Source: Clostridiales bacterium (GTDB lineage: Bacteria > Bacillota > Clostridia > Lachnospirales > Lachnospiraceae). From it: 64,000 bases of DNA. Positions 1 through 8,194 of the stretch are shown here, piece by piece (the stretch's first letter is position 1; the number at the start of each line of letters is the position of its first letter). The translations under genes and the position numbers were made by a program. Where the stretch lies: the NCBI GenBank assembly GCA_018372435.1, contig JAHAJA010000005.1, positions 62,001 to 126,000 on the forward strand, read 5' to 3'. Below the pieces are notes generated by a model. The model was not told the origin of the DNA, searched no databases, and saw only the letters and a list, made by a program, of their open reading frames with translations.

Positions 1-795
1 AGAGCCGGTTTTGAAAAAGTAGTTTTCGTTATTAAGAAAGAATTAGAAGACGATTTTAGAGAATTGGTGGGTGATCCAATATCGAAGCATCTGGAAGTAG
101 AATATGTGTTCCAAAGCTTAGATAATATTCCAGAAGGTTTTTCTGTTCCAGATGGTAGAGTAAAACCTTGGGGAACCGCTCATGCAGTGCTTAGTTGCTA
201 TGACATAATAGATGGGCCATTCGCTGTAATCAATGCAGATGATTATTATGGAGCAAGCGCATTTCAGATGATCTACGATTTCTTATCAGAAGTGAAAGAA
301 GATTCCTGTTATCGTTATACAATGGTAGGTTATCGTTTGAAAAATACGGTTACAGACAATGGTTATGTATCTAGAGGCGTGTGTGATACCGATTCTAATC
401 AAATGTTACTAGATATAGTGGAACGTACTAGAATCGAGAAGCGAGAAGAGGGAATTGCATATTCCGAAGATGGCGGTAACACTTGGAACCCACTTTCTGA
501 AGAGACAATTGTATCTATGAATATGTGGGGATTTACGGCTAGTATAATGGAAGAGCTTAAGAAACGTTTTGCACTATTCATGAATGAAGAAGTTAGAAAC
601 AATCCTGAGAAAGCAGAATACTTTTTACCAAGTGTTGTAGATCAATTGTTATCAGCAAAAAAAGCAACAGTTAAAGTACTAAACTCAGAAGACAAATGGT
701 ATGGCGTAACATACAAAGAAGATAAAGAAAGTGTTATGAATGCAATAGCTAGCCTGAAAGCGAGTGGAATATATCCTACAAAACTCTGGAGGTAA
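1..795 (+). CDS. Nucleotidyltransferase family protein (5' end outside window)
   Basis: The reading frame is open from base 1, so the N-terminus is missing; 264 residues are visible. The stretch FAVINADDYYG fits the metal/nucleotide-binding region of sugar-phosphate nucleotidyltransferases, with NADD in the position of the usual acidic motif. The upstream part (residues 1-60 of the visible protein) reads as a Rossmann-like strand-helix pattern. Such enzymes transfer a nucleotidyl group to a sugar phosphate or polyol phosphate in the cytoplasm. The substrate cannot be told from the sequence. The stop lies 6 bases before the response regulator start, so it may be cotranscribed with the two-component system, although the functions are not obviously linked. 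Confidence 0.75.
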   Translation, partial: RAGFEKVVFVIKKELEDDFRELVGDPISKHLEVEYVFQSLDNIPEGFSVPDGRVKPWGTAHAVLSCYDIIDGPFAVINADDYYGASAFQMIYDFLSEVKEDSCYRYTMVGYRLKNTVTDNGYVSRGVCDTDSNQMLLDIVERTRIEKREEGIAYSEDGGNTWNPLSEETIVSMNMWGFTASIMEELKKRFALFMNEEVRNNPEKAEYFLPSVVDQLLSAKKATVKVLNSEDKWYGVTYKEDKESVMNAIASLKASGIYPTKLWR

Positions 796-801
796 TTCTT
801 C

Positions 802-1476
802 ATGTTTAAAATACTAATAGTAGAAGATGATGAAACGATAGCAGGGATATTATCGGAGAATCTAAATAAATGGGGATATGAAGCTAGTTATGTAGAAGAC
901 TTTGACTTGGTACTCCAAAAATTCAGAGATTTTGAACCACATTTGGTTTTAATGGATATTACCTTGCCGTTCTATAATGGATTCTATTGGTGCGCTGAGA
1001 TTCGCAAAGAATCCAATGTACCAATTGTATTCATATCCTCCAATACCGATAACATGAATATTGTTATGGCGATGAACATGGGAGGAGATGACTTCATTAC
1101 GAAACCCTTCGACCTTTCTGTTGTAGTTGCTAAGGTTCAAGCGTTACTTCGAAGAACATATTCGTATATGAATCAAGTTACTACCATTGAACATCGAGGG
1201 GCAATCCTTAACCTTGGTGAAGCAGCATTATATTATCAAGATACAAAGTTAGATTTAACAAAGAACGAGTTTCGTATCTTGCAATTATTAATGGAGAAGA
1301 GGAATACGGTAGTTTCTAGAGAAGAGATTATGAAGAAATTATGGGATAGCGATTGCTTTATTGATGACAATACATTGACGGTTAATATGACGAGAATCCG
1401 CAAGAAGCTGGAAGAAATCGGCCTTGAACAATTTATTGTAACGAAAAAGGGAATTGGTTATCGAATAGGGGACTAA
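802..1476 (+). CDS. OmpR-family response regulator, BceR-like
   Basis: 224 residues with a receiver domain (about 1-115) and a C-terminal winged-helix DNA-binding domain (about 130-224). The acidic pocket is E8-D9-D10, the phosphoacceptor is D52 in LMDITLPFYNGFYWC, and the switch lysine is K101 in ITKPF. The NGFYWC stretch after the phosphorylation site is typical of BceR-type regulators that control antimicrobial-peptide ABC transporters. The start has a TGGAGG ribosome site 8-9 bases upstream. The partner kinase begins at 1675, after an unusual 198-bp gap. The likely target transporter (12089-14837) is now 10 kb away, beyond an inserted element. The BceR-like assignment is by family; the inducing peptide is unknown. 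Confidence 0.88.
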   Translation: MFKILIVEDDETIAGILSENLNKWGYEASYVEDFDLVLQKFRDFEPHLVLMDITLPFYNGFYWCAEIRKESNVPIVFISSNTDNMNIVMAMNMGGDDFITKPFDLSVVVAKVQALLRRTYSYMNQVTTIEHRGAILNLGEAALYYQDTKLDLTKNEFRILQLLMEKRNTVVSREEIMKKLWDSDCFIDDNTLTVNMTRIRKKLEEIGLEQFIVTKKGIGYRIGD

Positions 1477-1487
1477 CTTAAGTCATA

Positions 1488-1635
1488 AGTATTAGGGCTT
1501 CAAAATACAGAGCCTAAGTACCAACGACTTCATACAGTTGCTCATCAAACTATGTTCTGCATCACATTAGCCAGGTTTGCGAATGTGCAAATTGACGAAG
1601 GTAAGTTTTTTGAGTGCTTTTGATACCCTAATACT
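1488..1635. repeat. 148-bp sequence with terminal inverted repeats (MITE-like or structured RNA)
   Basis: The left end AGTATTAGGG-CT-TCAAAA (1488-1505) is the reverse complement of the right end TTTTGA-TA-CCCTAATACT (1618-1635) except for a two-base internal bulge, giving 16 paired bases over 18. No ORF is present between the ends. It sits between the response regulator and kinase genes, where Bce-type operons usually have almost no gap. It could be a small non-autonomous insertion (MITE) or a stable intercistronic RNA fold. No clear target-site duplication was found. Confidence 0.5.
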
Positions 1636-1674
1636 ATTAAATCTTGCGACTTTGGAAGGAGTGTTGATTTTAAT

Positions 1675-2688
1675 ATGAAGCCGTTTCGTATTATAGATTA
1701 TATAAAACTTAGAATTCCTTTTTTCTTGCTGTTGACACTTACCTGTTTTCTATTCCCTTTCCTTCAATATTTATATGGATACAAGGTGGAGGCGGCTTGG
1801 TATTGTGTGGAGATTGAGTTATTTGTTGCTCTGATAATTATCTGTATCGATTATAGAATTCAGAAGATGAAATACTCGAAGTTGCTAGAGCGTTATTCCA
1901 ATATATCAGTCTATGAAACCCAGGTGATAACTCCAAGTAACTGTATGGAAGAGGGATATGAGTGGATTATTAAATCCCTTCAAGAAAAGGCAAAAGAGTC
2001 ATCAGACCAGATTGAGACTCGCCACCAAAGACAAATCGAGTATTTCACAATGTGGGTTCATCAGATTAAGACACCAATCTCGGCGTTATCTCTCTTGCTC
2101 GATAATACAGAGATAGAATCAAGTTCAAAGGGGTCAATGAAGCAGGAAGTATTTAAAATCGAACAGTATGCAGGTTTAGTTCTTGAATACCTACGAATTG
2201 ATAATATGAGCAATGACTTTATATTAAGCCCGTATGAGCTTGATGGTATTGTAAGGAAAGTTGTTAAGAAATTTTCGACAATATTTATCCACAAGAAAAA
2301 CTCGTTAGTAATGGACGAACTGAAATGTAAGGTACAAACCGACGAGCGTTGGTTGGGATTTTTGCTTGAACAGATAGTATCAAATGCCCTAAAATATACA
2401 AATCAGGGTACAATAAGAATTTATGAGGAAAAAGATTATATAGGTAGAGTGGTACTTGTTATAGAGGATACAGGAATCGGGATTAAGGAAGAAGATATAC
2501 CAAGGATATTCGAGCGAGGATATACCGGCTTGAATGGAAGAATGAATCAGAAGGCTACTGGAATCGGGTTATATTTATCAAAGAAGGTAGCAGATCGATT
2601 GTCTTGTAGTATCTCAGTTGCTTCAAAAGTACGGGAAGGAACGAAGGTTTCTATTATTTTTCCTAAGGATAATTTGGAGATTTTTTAG
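1675..2688 (+). CDS. Intramembrane-sensing histidine kinase, BceS-like
   Basis: 337 residues. Two membrane segments (about 14-33 and 42-58) are joined by only about eight residues, so there is no extracellular sensor domain. This is the architecture of BceS-type kinases, which sense through their partner ABC transporter. The phosphoacceptor is H129 in MWVHQIKTP. The ATPase domain has the N box EQIVSNALKYT, the G1 box EDTGIGI and a later glycine-rich GIGLYLSKK. The ribosome site GGAAGGAG lies upstream of the ATG. It pairs with the regulator at 802 and probably with the transporter at 12089-14837. The signal is not deducible. Confidence 0.88.
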   Translation: MKPFRIIDYIKLRIPFFLLLTLTCFLFPFLQYLYGYKVEAAWYCVEIELFVALIIICIDYRIQKMKYSKLLERYSNISVYETQVITPSNCMEEGYEWIIKSLQEKAKESSDQIETRHQRQIEYFTMWVHQIKTPISALSLLLDNTEIESSSKGSMKQEVFKIEQYAGLVLEYLRIDNMSNDFILSPYELDGIVRKVVKKFSTIFIHKKNSLVMDELKCKVQTDERWLGFLLEQIVSNALKYTNQGTIRIYEEKDYIGRVVLVIEDTGIGIKEEDIPRIFERGYTGLNGRMNQKATGIGLYLSKKVADRLSCSISVASKVREGTKVSIIFPKDNLEIF

Positions 2689-2747
2689 ATATAAATGTTT
2701 AATCTTATGTTATTTACGCTAGTTCTTGACGATAAGATAACTACGCA

Positions 2748-3134
2748 TTGGAGGCTTTCAATCGACACTCCCTTTATGTTTATGAGGATAATGGAAAAGT
2801 AGTTGCAGCGGCAAGAATAGACCAAAATCAGGTTCCAGAATATGCTGATGCTAATTGGAAATATGACGTTGATGATAAGCAGGTCATGGTACTTCATACA
2901 TTAGTAATTGATCCTAATTGTTTGCACAGTGGATATGGAAGAAGATTTATAGACTTCTATGAACAGCATGCTCTTGAACACAATTGTCATTATCTTAGAA
3001 TTGATACAAATGAAATTAATACATTGGCACGAACAATGTATAAGAAATTAGGGTATGAGGAGATTGGGGTTGTACCTTGTGAATTTAATGGTTTTACCAA
3101 TGTTCGACTTGTATGTTTAGAGAAGAAAATCTAA
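2748..3134 (+). pseudogene. GNAT acetyltransferase, N-terminally truncated
   Basis: The 128-residue frame contains a recognisable GNAT core: a first strand with GKVVAAARID, then VMVLHTLVIDP followed by the acetyl-CoA loop HSGYGRRFIDF, and the late motif ARTMYKKLGYEEIG. Free-standing members of this family are usually 150-170 residues, so about 30-40 N-terminal residues are missing. The only start is TTG at 2748 with no ribosome site in front of it, and an in-frame TAA lies 15 bases upstream at 2733. It is most simply a decayed gene. It could still be a short active protein if translated from TTG. It lies between the kinase and the left end of the integrated element. Confidence 0.6.
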
Positions 3135-3175
3135 ATATTTTCTCAAGTGTAATGTAACCGGGCAAGAAAAATTAA

Positions 3176-3202
3176 TCAGCAATCTTACACAAGTGTAAGA
3201 TA
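3176..3202. repeat. Left attachment-site repeat (attL) containing a BceR-type box
   Basis: The 27-bp sequence differs from the copy at 11963 only at position 8 (T instead of C). It contains the inverted repeat CTTACAC-AA-GTGTAAG. The inner part, TTACA-CAAG-TGTAA (3185-3198), fits the TNACA-N4-TGTAA pattern described for BceR-like regulators. The host side is on the left and the element on the right. Confidence 0.8.
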
Positions 3203-3254
3203 AAAAAAGGTAAGAACCTTGTAGTTAAAGGGATTACATGACTTGCTATGACAG

Positions 3255-3276
3255 TTTTACACCTAGTTTACACCAC
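3255..3276 (+). repeat. Tandem arm-type repeats inside the left end
   Basis: Two adjoining 11-mers, TTTTACACCTA and GTTTACACCAC, lie about 50 bp inside attL. Their relatives occur three times near the right end (11795-11848) in the same orientation. Paired arm sites of this kind bind the N-terminal domain of Tn916-type integrases. Confidence 0.6.
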
Positions 3277-3322
3277 TAAAAAGAAAGTTTTGATATAACA
3301 ATTTAACAACTTTGAGTGTGTA

Positions 3323-3376
3323 AATAAGTCCATAATTGTCTATTTTTTAGATAAAGATTGTGGGCTTATTTTTGTA
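3323..3376 (+). terminator. Intrinsic terminator near the left end
   Basis: AATAAGTCCATAAT pairs with ATTGTGGGCTTATT across a 26-base loop, followed by TTTTTG. It faces transcripts entering from the host side through attL, so it may insulate the element. The rest of 3135-3611 holds attL, the arm repeats, a perfect 6+2+6 inverted repeat GGTCAA-AA-TTGACC (3430-3443) and TTTATTTAAA/TTTAAATAAA arms (3459-3490). No gene was seen there. Confidence 0.5.
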
Positions 3377-3611
3377 CTCAAAATAGACGTAATTTACTCA
3401 TAACACGAAATAGGTAAATAATGAGATGTGGTCAAAATTGACCGTAACTTACAGTCTATTTATTTAAAGAAAGATATATATTTAAATAAAGTTCTTTAGC
3501 AACTACTTTGTAGTGTGCTGAAAATCTTCTTGTTTTTGTTGGTTGAGAAGACGTCTAACACATCTTCTTCCGATTTGACTTTGAAGTCTTATCGTAAAGT
3601 ATATGTCCCCT

Positions 3612-4013
3612 TCAATCTAAAAAAAGAACCGATTTCACTTTGAACTGAAATCGTGATAAACATAGATTTTCCGAATGCCAAAATGGCACCCGGTTATCTC
3701 TTTGAATGGGAGTCGTGTTGTATCCTGCATTAATACTCATTTCACCCGACAGTACTTTTTGCTTTACTTCTTCATTATCTGATTTTAGAATTTTCGTACC
3801 CATTGCATATGTTTTTTCTCCGACTCCAGCAACTTCGGCGAGTTTTTGACGAGTATTAATTCTTTCATCAACCTTTGGTAAATTTACCAAAGGTTCTTTT
3901 GTTGAATAACTTTGCCCAGCTTTTGATAAGTTTTCTTTCGCTTGTTTCTCATACATACACCTATACTTTTCAGTAATAGCAATCCTCTGGATAGGAGTAA
4001 GGTTACTAATCAT
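3612..4013 (-). pseudogene. Fragment of a ParB-like plasmid/ICE protein
   Basis: Residues 1-100 resemble the C-terminal helical region of ParB-domain proteins of conjugative elements: LTPIQRIAITEKYR, then NTRQKLAEVAGVGEKTYAMG and LSGEMSINAGY. The nuclease/ParB N-terminal domain is absent. The ATG has no ribosome site and is directly preceded in frame by TGA. The last dozen codons run through a minus-strand terminator hairpin (3630-3653), so the normal stop also seems lost. This is a decayed fragment, with other fragments of similar origin further right (4240-4340 and 4823-4891). Confidence 0.55.
3616..3653 (-). terminator. Minus-strand intrinsic terminator
   Basis: On the minus strand CGATTTCA pairs with TGAAATCG across an eight-base loop and is followed by GGTTCTTTTTTT. 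It lies inside the 3' end of the ParB-like fragment. Confidence 0.6.
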
Positions 4014-4239
4014 TCATTTTGCAGCTTTAGAAAATTGTAAGTGGATTTCCACTTGTCAATAAATCACGTATATCAAATTAAGCCACTTTATCTATGCAGG
4101 TAAGCAATTTATCATTGAAGCTATTCTAATTGAAATTTACCCTTAAAAACGTTGAAAAATGCAAAGGATTAGGTGTTTGATCCATTGCTATCATTTAGGT
4201 AGAAACTAGTTGACCACTCCTTGTGATTATGCTATCCTA

Positions 4240-4340
4240 TTATTGTTCAGATAGTAAGATAGCAATTTCTTCAACGGCTTCTTTGTGTGTATCAGCACTT
4301 AATACGAAGTCGTTGTTTGCGTTTACTGATTTAAATCTTT
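4240..4340 (-). pseudogene. Coding remnant, C-terminal end of an unknown protein
   Basis: The minus strand reads FKSVNANNDFVLSADTHKE... to ILLSEQ and a stop at 4240-4242, with codon-like composition but no start codon or ribosome site upstream. It lies within the otherwise gene-free stretch 4014-4547, which otherwise holds only degenerate AT-rich sequence and short hairpins. Confidence 0.3.
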
Positions 4341-4507
4341 AGTTGTCCTTTAAGGACAATTAAAAATAAGGTACTCGAAATTCCAAGCAGGGGTGTCAAG
4401 TTTGACCCTCCCAACAAATGGAGGACGAAATTTCATCCTTCTTCATTTGAGGATTGTCCGACATTAAATTTCCTAAGTGATTCTATTTCACTTAGATTAA
4501 AAATATG

Positions 4508-4530
4508 GGGAACAAACTTCTGTTCCCTTT
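4508..4530 (-). terminator. Terminator of the 60-aa gene
   Basis: GGGAACA and TGTTCCC pair across a six-base loop (4508-4527). On the minus strand the hairpin is followed by an AT-rich CATATTTTT, just past the stop of the gene at 4548. The plus-strand side also has a short T run, so it may act in both directions. Confidence 0.55.
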
Positions 4531-4547
4531 TGATGCATATATTCTAA

Positions 4548-4730
4548 TTACATTTTATCTAAGTGGTTCTTAATTATATTTAACAGTGCCTCTTCAATGT
4601 TTGGATCGTCACTTGTGTTATCTATAATTGGGACCATAAATCCTGCCTTTGTATATTTTTCTCTTTCTCTTTCTAATTCTTCCATGTCTGTGTTTTTATT
4701 CTGCCATAAATAATAAATCGGTTTTGCCAT
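4548..4730 (-). CDS. Small hypothetical protein of mobile elements
   Basis: 60 residues, beginning MAKPIYYLWQNKNTDMEELE, charged in the first half with no membrane segment. The start is supported by a perfect AGGAGG seven bases upstream (minus strand), and the gene is followed by its own hairpin terminator, so it is very likely translated. I recall similar short proteins only from integrative elements and cannot give a function. The larger overlapping frame 4673-4891 is not a gene as it stands, although its N-terminal part (4823-4891) resembles a ParB-like fragment with NTRDVVASKLG. Confidence 0.6.
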   Translation of the reverse strand: MAKPIYYLWQNKNTDMEELEREREKYTKAGFMVPIIDNTSDDPNIEEALLNIIKNHLDKM

Positions 4731-4985
4731 ATGATCCTCCTGTTAATTTTTATTGTATTTAATCTAACAAATAGTATATATAGATTTACAAATATTATCA
4801 ACAATATATAAATAACTTTATATATTCCTAATTTAGACGCTACGACATCTCTAGTGTTGCCATCATTGGAGGGGTCTGCAAAATTTTGCATAGGGCTATA
4901 TTGATTGATTAGATTATCTTTTTAATTCGTTCTAGTCTTCTTGGATAAGCAATTTATTATTTAAACTGACAAAGATTTTGGATTA

Positions 4986-5015
4986 TAAAAAATAAGAGGG
5001 CAAAATTTTACCCTC
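4986..5015 (-). terminator. Terminator of the HTH gene at 5031
   Basis: On the minus strand GAGGG-TAAAATTTT-GCCCTC is followed by TTATTTTTT, immediately after the stop codon of the 70-aa gene. Confidence 0.65.
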
Positions 5016-5030
5016 CTTCGATAACTTATA

Positions 5031-5243
5031 TTATATAAACATACCTCTTTTTCTTTGAGACTCTAGCCATTTTATATATTCCTTCTTGGGAATCCTAATA
5101 GATCCTAATATCTTAATCTTAGGAAAATCGCTATCGTTTATTAATTCATACGTTTTTGTTCTACATATCCCTAAGTGTCTTTGTATATCTTTTGTTGTTA
5201 AATATGTTTCTAAATCATCTAAAACATCTTTCTTCTCTTCCAT
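5031..5243 (-). CDS. Excisionase/AlpA-type helix-turn-helix protein
   Basis: 70 residues. The middle LTTKDIQRHLGICRTKTYELI is a winged helix-turn-helix of the excisionase or AlpA kind, followed by the wing FPKIKILGSIRIPKKEYIKWLE. Such proteins either direct excision by a phage/ICE integrase or activate element genes. The start has a modest AGGAA ribosome site. It is separate from the xis gene next to the integrase (10237), so this second copy may be a regulator or a relic of another recombination module. It has a good terminator downstream. Confidence 0.7.
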   Translation of the reverse strand: MEEKKDVLDDLETYLTTKDIQRHLGICRTKTYELINDSDFPKIKILGSIRIPKKEYIKWLESQRKRGMFI

Positions 5244-5450
5244 GTTGTATTCCTACTTTCTTTCGTTATTATTGATTACAAGTAATCAATTTATTAGTAT
5301 ATATTATTTAGTCATTTATTACAATTGAAGCTATAAAATTATATTTCAATTACATTTAAATATATTGTGGTTTGTGGGATAGTAGATTAACCTAATGTAA
5401 TGTTTGCATACTATATATAGTGGAGAAAAGAAAAGAAAAACAATATGTGG

Positions 5451-5479
5451 TTGAAATAACTGGGAATATATGATAAAAT
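5451..5479 (+). promoter_or_regulatory. Promoter of the 489-aa gene
   Basis: TTGAAA (5451-5456), a 17-bp spacer and TAAAAT (5474-5479), 48 bp upstream of the start codon. Confidence 0.55.
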
Positions 5480-5526
5480 AATAGTGAACACATATTCGAG
5501 TCTTATTTTTATCAATGGAGGTATAA

Positions 5527-6996
5527 ATGCTAAAAGAAGATATAGTATCCGCAAATAAATTATTAATCACTCAACAGGAAATGGTACTTATAAAGAATAG
5601 CGATGAAGTAAAAGATCATTCTATTTATGGCAACTTGTATGATTGTTTAGAAAGTTATAAAAAATTATCTAAACGTGAGTTAGAAAAAAATATTGCTTTT
5701 GATAATAGGGCTAAAATAACATTGTTAAATGTAGATAATAAAAAAATAATGATGACAAAAATTTTAAAAGAATGGTACTCTGTTAAGGATTGCAATATAG
5801 CAGAACCTAAAATAAGATGTCAGTTGTGCGGAACCCCTAATAAATTTATATTTTATATACGTAATAGGTTTACAGATGCCGAGTTACACATTGGGAGAGA
5901 GTGTGTAAAAAATTTTGCTGATATTATAGGGATAAAGCAAGAAATAACTAGATCATCACAAATAGAGAAGGAATACAAAAGTCAAATGCGAAAAACCGAA
6001 TTTGAGTCTTTAGAGGGAGAAGATTTTGAGTTTTTGGTAAACGCAGAAACTAAATTTAAAGATTTTAATGTACAGTTACCATATAAATTAAACTACTGGA
6101 TAAAGGACACTCTAGACCAGTTATATCTTATAAAAAGCAGTTATATAAAAAGTGGTGGAGATATAACAGAAGTTATAAAAAAATATAATATTCTAAAGAT
6201 CCAGTTTGATAAGCTTTATACAGAAGCAGAAAATCATTATGATAGATATAAGAATAATATTTTGGTTTGCGATAAAGAAACTTCAAATTGGTTGCACGAA
6301 AATGATGCAGGTGTTTGGGAAACTGTTGCAAAAAATAATGGTTTATTCGATGTGAATACTTTGAAAAGTGCATATCTTAATAGTTTTGTAGTACAAAGAT
6401 TGAAGGAATTTAGAAGACATTTAGTTGATGATGATATTAAAATTATTCAAGTTCAAGGAAAATCTATTTTATTTTCAATAAATAATAGTAGATACAATTA
6501 TCCTATTACATTTATGATTTCAATAAAAAAATTTATGGAAACAATAGGATGTTATTGTTTGACAAATCAAGGTTATCAATTTGACAAAAAGGATTTGAAG
6601 GATATATCTATTGAAAATACAAACAGAAATTTTGAGGCTTTGCATAATAGTGTATTTTCATTGTTAAATAGTCTTGGATATGATTTTGTTATTGAAGAAA
6701 AAACAGCACAAGCATATTGGAAAAAGCTAGACTATAGCACAACTAGAAATAGATGGAGTAGGCATATTCAACGTATAGCCGGAATGTATAAAAAATCTAA
6801 TATGAATTTATTCTTAAGTGTGTTATCTCCATTTTTGCTTGAAGAAGAAGACATGTTGAGGAATAATTTTGAAAATATCAAAAGAAAAATGGAAAGCGGA
6901 AGAGTTTGGCTCACACAAAAAGAAAAAGATGATAATGAGCGGATTATAAAAGAAGCTAGAGGATTACAGAAGCGAAAAGAATTTATTCCGTATTAA
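5527..6996 (+). CDS. Uncharacterised 489-aa protein with a zinc-ribbon-like motif
   Basis: The start is an ATG preceded by GGAGG at five to six bases, with a good promoter upstream. Residues 98-130 carry CQLCGTP, then C126 in IGRECVKNF, a spacing that suggests a small metal-binding module used to recognise nucleic acid. The rest (about 150-489) is mixed helix and strand, rich in lysine, asparagine and isoleucine, with no signal peptide, membrane segment or known catalytic motif. Its AT content is higher than that of the host genes around the element, consistent with transfer. I recall similar sequences only as hypothetical proteins of plasmids and ICEs. Function unknown. Confidence 0.65.
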   Translation: MLKEDIVSANKLLITQQEMVLIKNSDEVKDHSIYGNLYDCLESYKKLSKRELEKNIAFDNRAKITLLNVDNKKIMMTKILKEWYSVKDCNIAEPKIRCQLCGTPNKFIFYIRNRFTDAELHIGRECVKNFADIIGIKQEITRSSQIEKEYKSQMRKTEFESLEGEDFEFLVNAETKFKDFNVQLPYKLNYWIKDTLDQLYLIKSSYIKSGGDITEVIKKYNILKIQFDKLYTEAENHYDRYKNNILVCDKETSNWLHENDAGVWETVAKNNGLFDVNTLKSAYLNSFVVQRLKEFRRHLVDDDIKIIQVQGKSILFSINNSRYNYPITFMISIKKFMETIGCYCLTNQGYQFDKKDLKDISIENTNRNFEALHNSVFSLLNSLGYDFVIEEKTAQAYWKKLDYSTTRNRWSRHIQRIAGMYKKSNMNLFLSVLSPFLLEEEDMLRNNFENIKRKMESGRVWLTQKEKDDNERIIKEARGLQKRKEFIPY

Positions 6997-7148
6997 AATC
7001 AAATAAATATCTTACTATACTTAGAAAAACGATTACTATTCATTTAGGAAGTGCTTGTAGGAGTTATAATCAATTAACCAGTGATCTCTTAACACATTCA
7101 CGATTGAAATCACATTACTATACACAACATCGAGTATATTAAAAGAAA

Positions 7149-7193
7149 AGCCTTAAGCCGCCTATATCACGGTTTAGGGCTTGTTCTATTTAC
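7149..7193 (+). terminator. Intrinsic terminator
   Basis: AAGCCTTAAGCCG pairs with CGGTTTAGGGCTT (two wobble pairs) and is followed by a moderately T-rich tail. It ends the 489-aa transcript. The rest of 6997-7232 shows nothing else. Confidence 0.65.
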
Positions 7194-7232
7194 TCCATTT
7201 AGATCTATCGTTAAGTAGACCTACTAAAAATA

Positions 7233-7472
7233 CTATTCATTTTCTTTTTCATACTTCATGATGTCGCCTGGTTGACAATTCAGTAACTTACATAGAGTTT
7301 CAATATTGTCCCATGATATCGGCTCATTATTTCTCAATTTTTGTATTGTTGATTCTGCGAGTAGCTTGTCTTTTCTTAATTTATAAGTCGTATACCCAAG
7401 ATCCTTTAAAAGTTGTAGTATATTTATTTTGTATTTGGTTATGTTTTTCTTCGTCGTTAAACATTGTACCAT
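7233..7472 (-). CDS. Cro/CI-type (HTH_26) transcriptional regulator
   Basis: 79 residues with one helix-turn-helix: INILQLLKDLGYTTYKLRKD, then STIQKLRNNEPISWDNIETL and a conserved tail KLLNCQPGDIMKY, which is characteristic of short XRE-family repressors. It is divergent from the promoter at 7559 and the secreted-protein genes, so it may repress them or the element. The start is uncertain: the ATG at 7472 lacks a ribosome site and overlaps a TACAAT that could be its own -10, so it may be leaderless. Confidence 0.78.
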   Translation of the reverse strand: MVQCLTTKKNITKYKINILQLLKDLGYTTYKLRKDKLLAESTIQKLRNNEPISWDNIETLCKLLNCQPGDIMKYEKENE

Positions 7473-7558
7473 GTCAGATGGAACTTCTCTATTTTTATTT
7501 ACACAAAATATTTTACACTATCCAATTAATGAATGATTTTATCAAAATTTATTTATAA

Positions 7559-7587
7559 TTGACAATTTTCGTTAAAAGATATACAAT
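7559..7587 (+). promoter_or_regulatory. Strong sigma-A promoter
   Basis: TTGACA (7559-7564), a 17-bp spacer and TACAAT (7582-7587). It drives rightward transcription toward the short ORF at 7620 and the secreted-protein genes. Confidence 0.75.
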
Positions 7588-7619
7588 ATATTACAATATC
7601 ACTATAGGAGGTGCTTCCA

Positions 7620-7670
7620 TTGGTTTTTCAGACTCATAAACATTCTTTACTAGATAGGAGTGTTTATTAA
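7620..7670 (+). CDS. 16-aa short ORF or leader peptide
   Basis: A TTG start with an AGGAGG ribosome site about seven bases upstream opens MVFQTHKHSLLDRSVY and a TAA stop. It lies between the strong promoter at 7559 and the secreted protein at 7750. It may be a translated leader, or the remnant start of a larger gene. Low certainty. Confidence 0.3.
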   Translation: MVFQTHKHSLLDRSVY

Positions 7671-7749
7671 GCGGTTATAATGCTGCTTCAAACGATTTTT
7701 AAAATGTTTGTGTATAATTAAAAATAATTATAAGTAGGAAGTGATTTTT

Positions 7750-8106
7750 ATGAAGATGATTAAGATTAAGCAATATATTGCAGGAATTTTAGTGATGAAT
7801 ATTTTCGCTAATGTAGCGCTTCCTGCCAATGCATTTGCTGCCCAAAATGATTTTAAATGGATTGCTGAAAACGGCTTTGCGTTTTCTGATGGAGACATTG
7901 AAAGCATTATCCCAGTCTTAGAGGTTATTGACAAAATCCCTGTTGAGTTACTGAAAACTGGCTCACAAGAAGAAATCGAAGCATTTTGCAGACATCAAGG
8001 GGAGGCGTTAATTATGCAGGATTCCAATGAAACTTATATTTATTTTGAACGTTTAAACCAAACATACAATGTAAAGGATAATTGTACAGGGTATAAGATA
8101 TTGTAA
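7750..8106 (+). CDS. Small secreted protein
   Basis: 118 residues. I chose ATG 7750 rather than GTG 7741 because AGGAAGTG sits correctly before it. The N-terminus MKMIKIKQYIAGILVMNIFA plus the following ANAFAA is a signal peptide, probably cut after AFA. The mature part is short, acidic and ends NVKDNCTGYKIL. The coding sequence for this C-terminus is repeated in inverted orientation at 8925-8971 with silent differences. No family was recognised. It is first in a likely transcript with the secreted protein at 8195, so the two may act together. Confidence 0.6.
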   Translation: MKMIKIKQYIAGILVMNIFANVALPANAFAAQNDFKWIAENGFAFSDGDIESIIPVLEVIDKIPVELLKTGSQEEIEAFCRHQGEALIMQDSNETYIYFERLNQTYNVKDNCTGYKIL

Positions 8107-8117
8107 GGGAATACGAC
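8071..8117 (+). repeat. 47-bp inverted repeat, left copy
   Basis: It covers the last codons of the gene at 7750 plus 11 bases past its stop. The copy at 8925-8971 is its reverse complement with 44/47 identity. Confidence 0.8.
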
Positions 8118-8194
8118 GGCTTTACAAGCGAAACTTAAAAAGTGTCAAGTAGTTAGACAAAATATTGAAAAAAAATGAAAGTGAGGATAAGTTT

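Noticed and set aside
4673..4891. 72-aa minus-strand ORF
   Set aside because: It overlaps the better-supported 60-aa gene, has no ribosome site, and only its first about 23 residues look like coding remnant.
7313..7558. 81-aa plus-strand ORF opposite the XRE regulator
   Set aside because: Antisense to a recognisable regulator, without a ribosome site and with composition typical of a shadow frame.
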